A DNA stretch of 64,000 nucleotides from Batkoa obscura (lineage: Eukaryota; Entomophthoromycota; Entomophthoromycetes; Entomophthorales; Batkoaceae), in the NCBI GenBank assembly GCA_030770535.1, contig JASVEC010000041.1, positions 248,001 to 312,000 on the forward strand, in the 5' to 3' direction. The notes beneath the pieces are model-generated. The model saw only the letters and a program-made list of their open reading frames with translations, searched no databases and was not told where the DNA came from. How positions within the stretch are numbered: the stretch's first letter is position 1; each line of letters opens with the position of its first letter. Made by a program: the position numbers and the translations under genes. Below, piece by piece: positions 44,806 through 56,976 of this stretch.

Positions 44806-44911
44806 TATGAAAATATATTTTTTTGTTTAAGAATTTTACTAAAAATCTTTCTGCTCAAATAGCGCTTAAAGGTGGAAAAAGTAATTAAATCGAAAAGAAC
44901 ATCCTCATATC
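44806..44911 (-). mobile_element. Palindromic MITE copy
   Basis: Starts TATGAAAATATATTTTTTTG, has CTCAAATAGCGCTTAAAGG at the centre and ends GAACATCCTCATAT. Confidence 0.85.
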
Positions 44912-46304
44912 ATTATTAAAAAGTGTTTATTTCATTAAAACATAGTGATAGTAAAAGAAAATTTTGTATAATGCACTAAAACTATTTTGATATGACATGT
45001 CACTTTTTATAAAAACGATTCAAGCTGATATAACTTATCGTCTTTAATGTTAAGTAAACTACAGTTGGCTGTTTTTTTAGATTTCTTAAAGGTCATGTCC
45101 CTTAATAGTTTGTTGGTAAACAAAGTAAGATAATACTAACACAGAGGAGAGATCAGCAATTCACTAAATATTTATCTAGCTTGATATTCTTTGGACAAAT
45201 CTGGATAATGTCCAGATAAATTCATTTCATCAAATTATTCCTTATATTATAAAAATATAATTCATTAAAGATTTATTAAGATCCTATATAAATGAAATCT
45301 CTATACAGGGTTTACAAACAACTCACAATACAAAGGAGTATAGGTCAATTAGTTTACAATTGAATCTTTAAAAAAATCTATTTCTAAATTTAGTAGTTTC
45401 TAAATTAGTTTGGTATAATAGAAAGAAAAAATAAATAAATGTTATGGTAATTATTAAGTTACTATAACCATGAATTATTTATAATTCTTTCCTATTTAAT
45501 AGATTATAACGATATGAACTGTTTACCTTATTTTTCATTAAACGTAAACATACCTCATATTGATACTCATTATTAACTTATTTTCATTGAAATAACATTT
45601 TGCTACTCCGTAAAAGCACTCATCACAGTTTTGTCTAGTTTTAAATATGTAATAAATTAAGGGTCAAAGAACAATATTAATAAAATCATACATCAACAAT
45701 ATTTTATATTTATCTTGATTATAATTTCCATTAAACCATATAATGTGTTTTGATGTTGGAATCATATTGAAGTTTTTTTTAGCACATATAAAATAGTTGA
45801 TGTTTGAAATTTTTTATGGATAGGGGGTTGATTTCAAAGTTATGTTTTTACGGGTAAAGTGGAAGCTTTTTGAAAAGTATGCGGATAAATTGAGTTTCAA
45901 AAGCCTATGAATATTTATTGAAAGATTTAACTTTTCAAAGTATGAAAATCACATATTAATAATAATCAAAAACAAGACATTATTGTGTTTAAGAAGTAAA
46001 TGTAAAACAACATTAAAACAATGGAATAGTTTTAGTTTAAAGTCTAAAGCTTTATTAATGAAGCATAAAATGATACTAATGAATATTTGAAATATTGGAT
46101 AAGTTAAATTATAAATCGGATAATATAAATTACAGAAGTTGATTGAATTCTAATTTTATACTTAAGATAATTAATTACGGATTATGAGATATTGGTGTCT
46201 ATTTAAAAAAACGTTATAGCGATAGTGGGAGAAGAAATTTTAATTACAATAGAATATTCAAAAATAGACCGATATACCCGTTTTGAAAAAATTAGTATAC
46301 AAAA

Positions 46305-46901
46305 TTAACGATAATAGCAAGACATAAGTTGACAAAAAGAAATCAGAGCAAGTTGAAATTCATGAATTTTTAAATGAACATTAAACTCCAATTCAGCTAA
46401 CATAATACCTGTGTGTGTTAAACTACAAGAAGCTAAAATAAATCCAAGATCTTGTGGATCCATTAATTTCCATGATTTAATCCTATCATATTTATTTTTT
46501 TCTATTATAATGGTATATCTTTTAACTTCTGTTTCATTATAAATAATTAAATTATACGACATATCATTAGTTTTAAAAAGTTCGGCAGCAATGGTATTTA
46601 ACTTAATGACAAATCTAAGTTGATTGTTGATATCTGGGATAATCTTGGATTCCATTGATAAGTTATTACATTGCTTTTTGTCCTGTATCTTTATTCCGTG
46701 GATACTCTGATAGACTTTATACCAAGTTGATGTTTTGGGTGTTTCTTTGACAGACCATACGGCACTTGTTATATCAGAAGTAAGGCAAAAATTCATTTTT
46801 ATGTAAAATTTCTTTTTAGATACTTGATCATAGGTAGGTAATTTAATATCATTAAAATATTGAGTATAATCAGGTAATAATTCTGTATTAATGGCCGACA
46901 T
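46305..46901 (-). CDS. Hypothetical protein, 198 aa, no family recognised
   Basis: Open single-exon frame starting MSAINTELLPDYTQYFNDIK. No signal peptide or membrane segment. The sequence alternates hydrophobic and polar residues in a way that suggests mostly beta structure (RFVIKLNTIAAELF, YNLIIYNETEVKRYTIII). Cysteines are few and scattered. The start has tyrosine/proline phrases (LPDY, LPTYDQ) that could be docking motifs. Length, codon use like the neighbours and the lack of stops in a very AT-rich region support a real gene. It is isolated by about 2 kb on each side. I do not assign a function. Confidence 0.65.
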   Translation of the reverse strand: MSAINTELLPDYTQYFNDIKLPTYDQVSKKKFYIKMNFCLTSDITSAVWSVKETPKTSTWYKVYQSIHGIKIQDKKQCNNLSMESKIIPDINNQLRFVIKLNTIAAELFKTNDMSYNLIIYNETEVKRYTIIIEKNKYDRIKSWKLMDPQDLGFILASCSLTHTGIMLAELEFNVHLKIHEFQLALISFCQLMSCYYR

Positions 46902-48343
46902 ATTTTATTATATTATATCTTATCTTGTTAACCTAAAATTGGAATAAAGCTTTTCTTTTATACTATTGATCTCTAAAAACTGCGTAAAAATAAAAATAAA
47001 CATTATAAACTATTTATTGTTGTATTAATGTTCATTAGGGTGCAAATTACTATAAAAAATGATTGTTATAATCGCTATTCATGCTATTATTTTCTATTTT
47101 TGTTTTGTTTTTTATTTTTTAGTTGTTTATGCTTAGAATTTAATTATTAATACACTTTTTATATCTTCTATTTTCGGTTAATATAAAAGTGCACCATCTT
47201 ACTCTTATTTGTGTAATATAGCTATTGTTTATATACTAGTATACATTAGATGTAAATTAGAAGGAACAATAATAATAAACTTGTTAGACAATCCATATTT
47301 TATTAAGTACATTATGTAACGATAGTCTGTCATTATAAAATCGGAACATGAATAGACAAAGCGATTTCAAGAACAATACTAATATAAAATCTATAATATA
47401 GGATAATTCGGACCTTAACAAATAGTAAAATAAAGTGAATGAGTCACAACTAATCTTAAAAGCCCCACAACAATTGAATATCCCCCTTTATAATCTCATC
47501 AAAATATGTTTTCATAAGTTAGAATTTATTATTTATAATTAAAAATTGATTAAAATCATATATAAATAGCTCTCTCCAAGTTTAATAGTGTATAATTAAT
47601 TTTTGTTGAGCCCCAAATTATTGGTATAAACAGGAATGGAAAGGCTTATTAAGTAAATAGCCATGATATTTCATTGAATAAGCATAAAAATAAGCATAAG
47701 ATTCTGATATTAAGATCTGATTAACTTTTTTACCATGCGCCTATAAGTTGAATGAAATTTAATTTTGGAAGCTTCTAGGCTATTGTTGATTATTAATCAA
47801 AATAGTGTTTTTGGGTTAGTTTTTAAGATACTTTTAAGCGGAGTCCATTTATAGAAAACTTTGTAATTTTATTTTTATAGTTTTATTGCACTAGATTATT
47901 TTTTTTTACTATTATTATTACCTCGGGAAAACTCAACATGTTTTTTAGATAAACTTTAGTTAATTACAAACTATAAGGATATATTAAAGCAACTAGAAAA
48001 TTCTAAACAATAAAATATTCAATTTCTATGATAGCTAGTAATAGACTCAAAGGAGTGATTATTATAGCATACTATCAGTAGTTAAAAGCGCTTGTACAGC
48101 TTTTAACGCTAATTAATATAATATCCATATCGATTATCAAGAGCAAATATATTCCAACTATGGAACGTTGAATGATAAACATTATTGCCCTGATGATTAA
48201 GTGAATTCAATTAATTTAGCATAACTGGATGTTTAAATTAAACTTCCGGTAGGCGCTAAGATATTCTAAAATGGTTTAATGCATTGTTTTGACTATGATA
48301 CAATAAAACCAGTAAAAAACGTAGAAAGCTATAAGTAAAAAAT

Positions 48344-48450
48344 AGATGGTGATATTTTTTTGATTTCATTACTTTTTCCATTTTTTAGGCACTACCTGAG
48401 TGGAAAGATTATTAGTAAAATTCTTAAACACAAAAATACATCCCCATATT
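48344..48450 (+). mobile_element. Palindromic MITE copy
   Basis: Starts GATGGTGATATTTTTTTGAT, has TTTTTTAGGCACTACCTGAG at the centre (core mutated) and ends ATACATCCCCATAT. Confidence 0.8.
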
Positions 48451-48645
48451 TTTTAATATATAGCAGTATTAAAAACTTACTTTTAATAAAGCATTGTTTT
48501 AATGAATAAATTTTACATAGTAAAAAAGATGGCGAAAAATGACCGTGCAAATGTTAGATTAATACTTGGGGTAAAAGCCCAATATACATCCATACTATCA
48601 AGATTTAATATAAAGGCTCCTAAAGCTATATTGTCACTAACTCAC

Positions 48646-48750
48646 TATATGGATATGATTTTTTTCATTACTTTTTCCATCTTTTGAGCGCTATTTGAGT
48701 GGAAAAATTGGTAGTGAAATTCTTAAACAAAAAAATACATCCCTATATAT
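48646..48750 (+). mobile_element. Palindromic MITE copy
   Basis: Starts TATATGGATATGATTTTTTT, has CTTTTGAGCGCTATTTGAG at the centre and ends ATACATCCCTATATAT. Confidence 0.85.
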
Positions 48751-49094
48751 TAAGTGATAAGATTAATAGTCAAAATTCTTAAATTTTTTAACATTGCAAA
48801 TCTTTATGTTGTCATTGATGATATTTCAAATGAATGTTGCATTATTTTATCAATAACAATAACCCAGGTTCATGATTTAAATACTTTTGTATCATTTAGT
48901 ATTTAGTTATGAGTGAATAATTTATTCTCATTGAAAAATTTAGAAAGTGATCGCTGTTTGTATTACTTACTAGAATGTAAAGTATTGATGATATTTTTTA
49001 TTGCCTGAATCTAGTTAATAAATTTCAAATTCCCGATATATGAAAGGTTTACAACAATATAAAAATAAAAAATATATATTTAATAATTTATTGT

Positions 49095-49610
49095 TTAAGC
49101 GTATTTGACGCTGCAAGAAGCATTTTGGTCAATTTGACAAAGATAACCGTTATTAGATCTACTAATTTTAAAGGTATTAACTGGGCAGGTAATTTGAACT
49201 GCGGTTGCACCTTGTACACCATTAATATTATAGATATAAAGAGTGTAAGTGCCATCACCATTATTGAAATATTTAATATTTGGAGAATAAATAGTATAGT
49301 AATTATTAACAGTTCCATAGTACTGGTTATATCCATTCCACCCAAGGATACCGCTATAATAGGGGTAACCGTTGTAATATCCACCATGACCGTAAGGTTT
49401 TCCAAAGCCCCCGAATAAAAGATTAAAGGCTGATTTCAAGGTATAAGCGATCAAACCAAAGGTCTTTGCTTGAACATTACTTTTTGGAGCAGTATTCAAA
49501 ACTGGAGTTACAGCTTCGCCTGCAGGTGGAATACTTGGAGCAGTTTGGCTTGCAGCACTAACAAAACTAAAGGCTGCTAAAGTCACAAGGATAATAGAGG
49601 TGAATTTCAT
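49095..49610 (-). CDS. Secreted Gly/Tyr/Asn-rich protein
   Basis: 171 aa, single exon. The N-terminus is a classic signal peptide (MKFTSIILVTLAAFSFVSA, cleavage likely after SA). A Pro/Ala linker follows, then a Gly/Tyr/Asn-rich middle (GGFGKPYGHGGYYNGYPYYS, NGYNQYYG) and a C-terminal segment with three cysteines (ITCP, YLCQ, ASCSV). No enzyme motif. An exported structural or surface protein is the likeliest role; effector-like is possible. A TATA box lies 52 bases upstream. I know no named family for it. Confidence 0.78.
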   Translation of the reverse strand: MKFTSIILVTLAAFSFVSAASQTAPSIPPAGEAVTPVLNTAPKSNVQAKTFGLIAYTLKSAFNLLFGGFGKPYGHGGYYNGYPYYSGILGWNGYNQYYGTVNNYYTIYSPNIKYFNNGDGTYTLYIYNINGVQGATAVQITCPVNTFKISRSNNGYLCQIDQNASCSVKYA

Positions 49611-49661
49611 TGTTCGATCGATTCAAATATTTCTGATAAACTTTTCTTCAGTTTTTCCTAG

Positions 49662-49669
49662 CTTATATA
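49662..49669 (-). promoter_or_regulatory. TATA box of the secreted Gly/Tyr-rich gene
   Basis: TATATAAG on the minus strand, 52 bases upstream of the ATG at 49610. Confidence 0.55.
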
Positions 49670-51171
49670 CTTTCTAATTTCTGTTATTGTTCTTCACTTT
49701 AGAAACAACATTAAAAATGAATTTATAAATAGATTTGATCGTGTTGTGACTCTATAGTCGCTTGTTAAAAAATAATCACTCATAAAATAAGGCTTACCAA
49801 TTCTAAAAAAGCCTTATTTTCTTGAATGCTTCTGCTACGATTAATTTGAGGGAAGTATGATCTACTATACTGTTCATTTAAAAATAGTTAACTAGAATTA
49901 ATAAAAAAAAACAAAGGATCAGGCTTTGAAAAGATTATTTGAAGAGAATATTTAATTATAATTTTTTTTGCTAAACTGGCCACAATTTATTTAAATCAGC
50001 TATATAAATTTTTGGCTTTAAATTTTTTGATCAAATTTACTATTTATGGCAAATCACCTAATGCTTTAAGTAGCATTTTTAAAATCAAAGTCCAACCTTT
50101 ATGTTCTTTTATACAAATAAATCACAAAATATAATTGTTTCACATTTACTATAATTCTAAACAAAATTATCATGGTATATTGTAAAGTCGCATAGACAAG
50201 TTTGAGGGTTTATTACTTCTAACTACCCATCATTATTCTTTTATTATGTAGCTTAAAGTTAGGTTTTAACGCTCTTTTAAATGCCAGCTATAAAGGTGTA
50301 AAAGACCAAAATAACGTTGTATCCTTATTTTTATACCTTTGATATTACAATAGTATAATAATTTTTTTTCACTTGCTATTCTTGAAATTTTCACGTTCGA
50401 TTGATATATCTCTATAACATAGCTATAATTAAAGAGAAATTAATTTTCATCTAAAAATAATTTTAAGTTGATTTAATGTAATATTCAATTGAAGTAATTG
50501 CGCTTTGAAGAATTATAATCACTTCAATGACATTAGCTTGCGCATTACAAAATTCAATTTAATATTATTTAATTATGCTTTTAAAAATTATGCTTTTAAC
50601 TGCTTAAGTAATCTGACAATATTAAATATAGTATAAATGGCTTATAAAATTATTAATATTCGTTTGTGATATTGTGAAAATAAATTAAAAGTAAATTGGG
50701 CATTTTTTATTTCGTATTTAATGAGTTTAATTATAACGATTCTTTATATTTTTATATTCATTAAATATAAAAGTGAAAAACATCCAATCTACGTTTAGTA
50801 TATTTTTATAATATTTTGTATTATAACATATACATATGATTCTAAAACCATTCTTTAACAATACAAATAGATATTCTTCTTTTAAATAATATCACTCAAT
50901 CACCAATTTTAGCTTGAGACTTGATCTATTTATAATTTTTATCTGCTTTTTTAAGCTTTGACTATAATCTATATCCTTACTTTTCGACTAGTTGATTTTA
51001 TTTTTGACCATAATAACATCCTTGTGTTGGACAGAGGTTACTTAATTTCGTTTTTTATACAAATCGTGAATTGAAACACTTCGTTTAGGCTTATTGAATC
51101 TGTTTCTGAGCTACTTTCTAAATCTACTTGAATCAATTTACTCAAGATTCTTTTTGTATTTTTGGTTTTTA

Positions 51172-51280
51172 ATATGGTAGTGTTTTTTTTAACTTCATTA
51201 TTTTTTCCATCTTTTAAGCGCTGTTTGAGTGGAAAATTTGTTAGTAAAATCCTTAAACACAAAGATACATCCCCATATCT
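51172..51280 (+). mobile_element. Palindromic MITE copy
   Basis: Starts ATATGGTAGTGTTTTTTTT, has CTTTTAAGCGCTGTTTGAG at the centre and ends ATACATCCCCATATC. Confidence 0.85.
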
Positions 51281-52709
51281 TTACTTTTATTTTGGCTCAA
51301 TAAAACACTTGAGGCTTGACTTTTCAATAGCTAAACCACATGAATAATTGTTATTATTAAAAGTATAATGAGGCTTCCTAAAGATGATACAGCATTCCTA
51401 CTACAGTCCGACCATGTAATATTTTTAAATTAGTCAAGTTATAAATATAAGGATATTTTTAAAGTAATTTCCCTTTTTAGGCGAATTCTCACAAGTAAGA
51501 AATAAAATTGCTACAGTTGGTTTTTTTTATATCAAAGATATTTATCAACTTGTTTAGTTTTGAAAACACTGTATATCCAGGTATGTCATGAAATGTACTT
51601 AAATCGAAAATATACTCTTGATTTCAACTAGACTTTCAAGCATATATATAATTACTATGTTAATTAATTTTAAAATTTACAAAACATCTATTAGACAGTA
51701 ATTTTTCATAATTACCATCTTTTTTAATTATTATTGGTTATCGTAGAGCTTATAGTAGTTTTCTATCATTGTTTCAATTTTTTCTAACTTCATGAAATGT
51801 CCAAGGTACCCAAGTGTTTTGTTAACAAAAATTATACATATTATAGGATAGAAGTCATGTATCATAGGGTGAGAGCTTCTCTACTGGTTCAGCTCTTGGT
51901 TAATCAAGTCCAAGAAAACGCAAACTCACTAAGTCACACTATTCTCTATATAACAAAAAGAGATGGAAGGTCAGAATATTCTTCAGAATTCTCAAGGTAT
52001 TTTTTAACATGTTCATTTAGTCTACAATTAATCAAATCTTTTATTAACAAATGTGCCAAGTTTTACATATATAGCAATAGCAATGTTAAGGTTAAACTAT
52101 TACTTAAATTTAAATAAGTAAATATGATAGGTAAATGTAGTATAGATAGTACTTGCAAAAATTGTTACAAAAAAACAAGTACTCAACTTTGAATATTCAT
52201 TTCTTAATGGTTGGTGTTTGAAAAGTATTCCTTTTTTGTAACTGTATTTGATATCATCATATTAATATCTATATGAAATATTGCCTCTACAAGTCTCATA
52301 TTAAATTAGACATTATAGTTGAATGAGTATTAGAAAACAGTATTATTTTTGCTTGTACTATAGGAAACTTAAAATTACTATTAAAATAGTTTGAAATTAA
52401 GTATAAAATGTTTAAAAAGTAAGAGCTTATTTGAAACATTAACACAATGTAAAATTAAACAAGATGAATGATTTATATGAGTTTGATAGTGTTGTTTAGT
52501 ATGAACATTAAAGTAGACAATTCAATAGAGCTTTTAAGGGCTTTTTTAGAATGTATTGATTTTAAACTTGAAAATAACTTACCATGGCTGTGAATAGTGA
52601 TTTTTTAAAACCATTAGAAAACGATACTAATATTAGATAAATTGAATAAAGAGAAACGATAAATATGTATTTGCTATACTTTAATTCTCAAAATAGAACA
52701 TCAATTAGA

Positions 52710-54283
52710 TTAAAAAGTAACAACTAGCACAGTAATATCATCGCGATAGCGTCTAGACTTAGGTGCTTGAAGTGCCAAAAGTTTACGTAAAAGGGTTCCT
52801 TCTTGCTTATCTAAAGGACAATCATTTAAAGCATTTCGAATCAAATGGGTAGAAAGATTAAGGTCTTTAAAGTTATATATGTCTGTAGTATTAGCTTTCT
52901 TACGATAATCTTTACCTGATTTAGAATCTGGAGGTGAAACTAAATGATCCCCAACCAATTCAACTATCTGTTGGTTAGTCAGCTCATCGTATAATCCATC
53001 CGTAGCTAATACAATAAATCTATCTTTTCTAGGATCAAATTTGTGGTAGGATACATCGGGTTCAGCAGTCACATAAGGTGGAGATAAATAGTTTTTTGGC
53101 ATTGGTTTAGGATTAGGAAGTACTTTTTGATAAATATTTTCATGATCTTCTATACTCCACTTATATCTAGCATCCCCAAATGCTCTTGTTGGTTCTAAAT
53201 ACATATAAATAAATTATAAATTTAAGCTTGATAAAACTTACGAAGTGATCCCAATATACGATCCCTTTTGATAACGGTATCTTCCTCTCCAGGATGTAAC
53301 TTCAATATTCTTGAAAATTCAGAAGGATTTTGAGTGATATGATCAGTAGAAAGTGGCACTGCTCTCCATCTCCCGTCCTCAGTCAAACGTCCAATGACAG
53401 CTCTACAGTCACCAGTATTTGATACAAATACATGTCCGTTTTTAACATCCACACTAGCCATAATAGCACATGAACCATTGATCCCTGGCAATAAATCTCC
53501 TAGTTTGAACTTATTGCTTTTATGGCGAAAAACTATTTGATTATCTACTGATAAGAAAGTTTGTTTAATGATTTTCTGAATATCTTCTATTCTGTTCATA
53601 GCTGTCACTCTGTCAAGTAATTCAGCTGAAACGCTATTGATAAACGGCGATACAATTTTGTTGTATTCCGATGGCAGTTTTTTGGAAACAAATTCGGAGC
53701 AATTAAATCCAGAATGTCCATCAAATACTCCTAGAATAATTTGATTATTCTCAGGCGAGCTTGAGATAAAAAATCGATCTTCAATAGGTGAATTAGAAGC
53801 TACTTGATTCGAGTATATTCTCAGTTTACTGGTTATTGGGTTTTCAACTGATGATAAATCTATACTGATTTGATTTTGATTTTCGTTGAGTAAAAAGTCT
53901 GCTTTTTCTTCCGAAATTGGGGTTATATCTTTAAGCTTTTCTTGGATCTTTTGCTTTCTTTCCCTTTTTTCACCTGCCTCTTCTCCTTCTAATTCTAATG
54001 AGGCATCGATTTGACTTAAGTTATAAACATAATATATAGTTGCACCAACTAAAGTGACTACTGAGAATTTAAAAAGTAAAGGAAGAAATGCTACCTTTTT
54101 TTGATCTCCTCGATATACATTATAGCTCTTGGATGCATTGTTTGATTTGTTCAAATTCTTAATGTTAGTAAATAGCGTTCTATTAAAACATCCTGGCCTG
54201 TTTAAGGTAGTTGGATAGCTTTTCAAAGCTCTAATACTCTGTGTTGCTAATTTTTGATTTAATTTTATCATTTTAAAAAACAA
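52710..54283 (-). CDS. Mitochondrial PP2C phosphatase, PTC5/pyruvate dehydrogenase phosphatase type
   Basis: Metal-dependent Ser/Thr phosphatase; yeast relatives (Ptc5/Ptc6) dephosphorylate pyruvate dehydrogenase E1-alpha. Two exons (53242-54283 and 52710-53194) join in phase to 508 aa. The N-terminus is basic and hydroxylated (a presequence; the Met at residue 5 is an equally good start), followed by one TM helix (LLFKFSVVTLVGATIYYVYN, about residues 69-88), as in inner-membrane-anchored Ptc5. PP2C motifs in order: GVFDGHSGFNCSEFV (metal Asp), GSCAIMASV, VSNTGDCRAVIGR, LQPTRAFGDARYKW across the splice, ATDGLYDELTNQQ, and RDDITVLVVTF at the end with the last metal Asp. Confidence 0.9.
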
Positions 54284-54820
54284 AAGTTCAAAACTTTAAA
54301 ATGTCATCTTCTATTACTATGTGACTTTTTATTGGATAGCTCTAATTAAAAGCATGAAACGAAATATTTTTTATAAAGTTGAGTATAGTAAAGCTATCTA
54401 ACTGTTCATTTAATATTCAAATATAAGTGATATGCCTTAAAATGAAGATATTATGGAGATCCGAATATCGAAAGATACCTCTATTAAGTGAATTTAATGA
54501 AATCATGGTGTTATATTCAAGTATCTCATACCAAACCTTTAAAGTGAAAAATAGCTTAAGCATTGGAAGAGAAATGTGGATGCAATATTGAAACCATTTA
54601 AATACCTAAAGTTATATAATTTCACTCTTATAAAGAGCTCCCTTCACCAATGTTTACTCTATACTTAAATTTCTAGGTAGAATAATCCAATCATATTGAT
54701 GAGCTCAACCTTGGTAGTGATATCAAAACGAATAAAATAATATAAGGGTAATAAAATATAAATTTATTATTTTATAGTATTAATATAAAAAGGTTCTGTT
54801 TTCACGATAGAAAAAAATAG
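54284..54820. other. Intergenic region, about 0.5 kb
   Basis: AT-rich spacer between the PP2C start and the stop of the small secreted gene. Nothing recognised. Confidence 0.55.
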
Positions 54821-55147
54821 TCAAAGTATTTTTGGGACTAACTTTATAACAACACGATCATCTTCATCTGGGTTAGGCTCATGATTGAGTAACTGCTGAT
54901 TAATATTAGGGGTTAACTTAAGTTCATCATTTATTTGGTTGGTATTGCTCAATGTGTCTTTCGTCGTACCTTTTGTGTCAATCAAACTCGAAAGTACCCC
55001 ATTATTTAGAATATTTGATACATTTGGCAGTAATTTTTCAGCTATACTCTGACTAATATCCTTTTTGACATCCACTTCTTGGCGAGTAATAGGAGACGAA
55101 TTAGCTAATAAAGTAAAACAAAAAAATAAATAGAAGTTGAAGAGCAT
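54821..55147 (-). CDS. Small secreted protein, 108 aa
   Basis: The frame extends upstream to 55234, but the Met at 55147 is chosen because it directly begins a good signal peptide (MLFNFYLFFCFTLLANSSP). The mature part has no cysteine and few hydrophobics, is rich in Asn, Asp, Leu and Ser, and ends EDDRVVIKLVPKIL. No family recognised. It is transcribed away from the secreted gene at 55798, the two starts being about 650 bases apart, so the pair may share a promoter. Length and composition fit a small effector or wall-associated peptide, which is inference only. Confidence 0.6.
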   Translation of the reverse strand: MLFNFYLFFCFTLLANSSPITRQEVDVKKDISQSIAEKLLPNVSNILNNGVLSSLIDTKGTTKDTLSNTNQINDELKLTPNINQQLLNHEPNPDEDDRVVIKLVPKIL

Positions 55148-55234
55148 ATTAATAAAAATCAAAAGTAAAAAGTATAAAAAGTAATCGACTTCATTTTGAT
55201 AAATTAATTTTATTTTTCTAACTCTTTTTGGCAC

Positions 55235-55797
55235 TATTGTAAAATCACCCCACGTTTGTTAATAAAATCAATCCTCAATATCAAGTATTCGCTGTATACT
55301 AGAGGAATGTTTTGTTAAGTTAAGTTTAGTTGGTTTTTAGTGTATGTTGTGCGAAATGAATTCCTATGATTTATCATTTGTTTATACATTTTATTTCATT
55401 ACATAACTATAATACTATATTAAATGATATATTAGATCTTTCAACTAACAATTCTATTACATTTAGTTGCTCAATAAGTTTAAGCATTTTGATGAATTTA
55501 GAAAATACTCATTTTAATTTAAATCATTCTATTTATTAACTCTTTTTTCATAATTTTGTTATAATAAAAGATAAATATCAGTAATTCCAATTCGTTAAAT
55601 TAATTAACCAAAAATGGAAAATATATATGGCTTTTGTTGAATGAAAACTTATATTTTATAGGAAGTATATATAATTAAGTATAAAAGTTCCAACATAAAA
55701 ATGGTTAAAAGAGTATTCAGAATTTTTCAGTTCAAGATAGTCTAATATAAAGGATTAAAGGATAAATATTATTGATTTTATTTTTTCTTTACAAAAG
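55235..55797. promoter_or_regulatory. Shared upstream region of two divergent secreted genes
   Basis: AT-rich 0.56-kb region between the secreted protein gene on the minus strand and that on the plus strand. TATATATAAT-like sequence occurs near 55664-55673. No other motif is identified. Confidence 0.4.
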
Positions 55798-56757
55798 ATG
55801 AAGTATTTTATATTAACGATTTTATATTTATTAAATAGGGTATTCCCAGCTTTCATTTTAAGTGATGATCGTAACCCAGCTGGTATATTGAACTCTATAG
55901 TTGATATAGCAGATGGCTCAACAAACTTTGGTGTTAACCCGAAAAAGGGTGTTTCTAAGTCAGATTCATTTAATGATGTCCATAACCCTCAATTTACTCA
56001 ACATAACAATATTCAATCTAACCCCTTTCAATCTAATAATTTTCAGGCTAATAATTTTCAAGCTAATAATTTTCAAGCTAATAGCCCCCAATCTAATCCC
56101 TTTCAAGCTAATAACTTTAGGCTATCATCCAATGACCCTCGATTCGCTCAAGCCAGTAACTTTCAGCTAGCATCAAACAATCCTCAATTCATTCAGCCCA
56201 ATCAAAATGCGATGGCTATGAGTAGTATGCAGGGCTTTCAAGATAGAAATGGGATGGTGATAGGAGATAATAATGTTCAAAATTCTCAAAGAGGGGGCGT
56301 ACATGAATTACAAAATAATTTCGAGCTTAGTGATGGGAGCGATACAGATTTTAATACTGTTAACAGCCCAAGGTTAACAGGACAGAGGCTACAGCCTAAT
56401 TTCCAAGTTAGACCAGATATCAATATGCCACAGAATAGAGGCATACCAACTCAAGGTGGACCAAATTTATTAGGTATGTCAGATAGCTCTCAAGGTTTCG
56501 GACAATCAACACAGTCATTTAATAACCCAGGCTTACCAATAGGTAGCTTGCCATTAAACAACCTTCCTATTGATAAAGACAAAGTAAATATTGTTATTAA
56601 TAATATCCATGAAGCACCTAAGCTGGCTACAGCGCCTCCCGATTTGGCCTCCTCTATCAACAAAAATGGCGTTGACGCTAACAGCTCTGATCCTTTAGTT
56701 AAAGCACTGACTTTACTATTAGAACATTTCCAAAAACCTGGAAACAAAATTCAATAA
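55798..56757 (+). CDS. Secreted Asn/Gln/Pro-rich repeat protein
   Basis: 319 aa, single exon. Signal peptide MKYFILTILYLLNRVFPAF, then an Asn/Gln/Phe-rich domain with short tandem repeats (NNFQA/NPFQS type, residues about 75-105) and two NPQF-like copies. The middle is Gly/Ser/Asn/Gln-rich and disordered. The end is more ordered: DKDKVNIVINNIHEAPK, then DPLVKALTLLLEHFQK, a likely amphipathic helix. No cysteine is apparent in the mature chain. Composition resembles low-complexity surface or prion-like proteins. Function unknown. Confidence 0.75.
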   Translation: MKYFILTILYLLNRVFPAFILSDDRNPAGILNSIVDIADGSTNFGVNPKKGVSKSDSFNDVHNPQFTQHNNIQSNPFQSNNFQANNFQANNFQANSPQSNPFQANNFRLSSNDPRFAQASNFQLASNNPQFIQPNQNAMAMSSMQGFQDRNGMVIGDNNVQNSQRGGVHELQNNFELSDGSDTDFNTVNSPRLTGQRLQPNFQVRPDINMPQNRGIPTQGGPNLLGMSDSSQGFGQSTQSFNNPGLPIGSLPLNNLPIDKDKVNIVINNIHEAPKLATAPPDLASSINKNGVDANSSDPLVKALTLLLEHFQKPGNKIQ

Positions 56758-56888
56758 TTACTATGCATTCCTATTAAAGTGAAATATCTCTCTTAATATC
56801 CATTACTATCAAATAAAATATTATCATTTATTTAAACTCCTTTTCAGATTAAATTACTATCTTTATGATTTTAAGATTTATTGCAAAT

Positions 56889-56976
56889 AGATGGGAATGT
56901 ATTTTTAATAATTTTAATAATTTTTCCACTCAAATAGCGCTTAAAAGATGGAAAAAGTGAAGCCAAAAAAACCTCA
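56889..56976 (-). mobile_element. Palindromic MITE copy with shortened right end
   Basis: Starts AGATGGGAATGTATTTTT, has CTCAAATAGCGCTTAAAAGA at the centre and ends AAAAAAACCTCA. It is about 15 bases shorter than full copies. Confidence 0.8.

Larger units (their letters stand above)
44249..46304. other. Intergenic region, about 2.1 kb
   Basis: AT-rich. It contains a diverged palindromic-element relative (about 44732-44800) directly followed by a standard copy (44806-44911). The rest is featureless to me. Confidence 0.55.
46902..49094. other. Intergenic region, about 2.2 kb
   Basis: AT-rich, with two palindromic MITE copies about 200 bases apart in the same orientation (48344-48450 and 48646-48750). 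No coding frame is supported. Confidence 0.55.
49611..52709. other. Intergenic region, about 3.1 kb
   Basis: Contains the promoter of the secreted protein at 49095 and one palindromic MITE copy (51172-51280). No other coding frame is convincing. A possible tRNA-like stretch near 51865-51915 is too diverged to call. Confidence 0.5.

Noticed and set aside
51797-52117. 106-codon plus-strand frame
   Set aside because: No recognisable domain, signal peptide or promoter. Composition resembles random AT-rich sequence; part of it overlaps a vague tRNA-like stretch.
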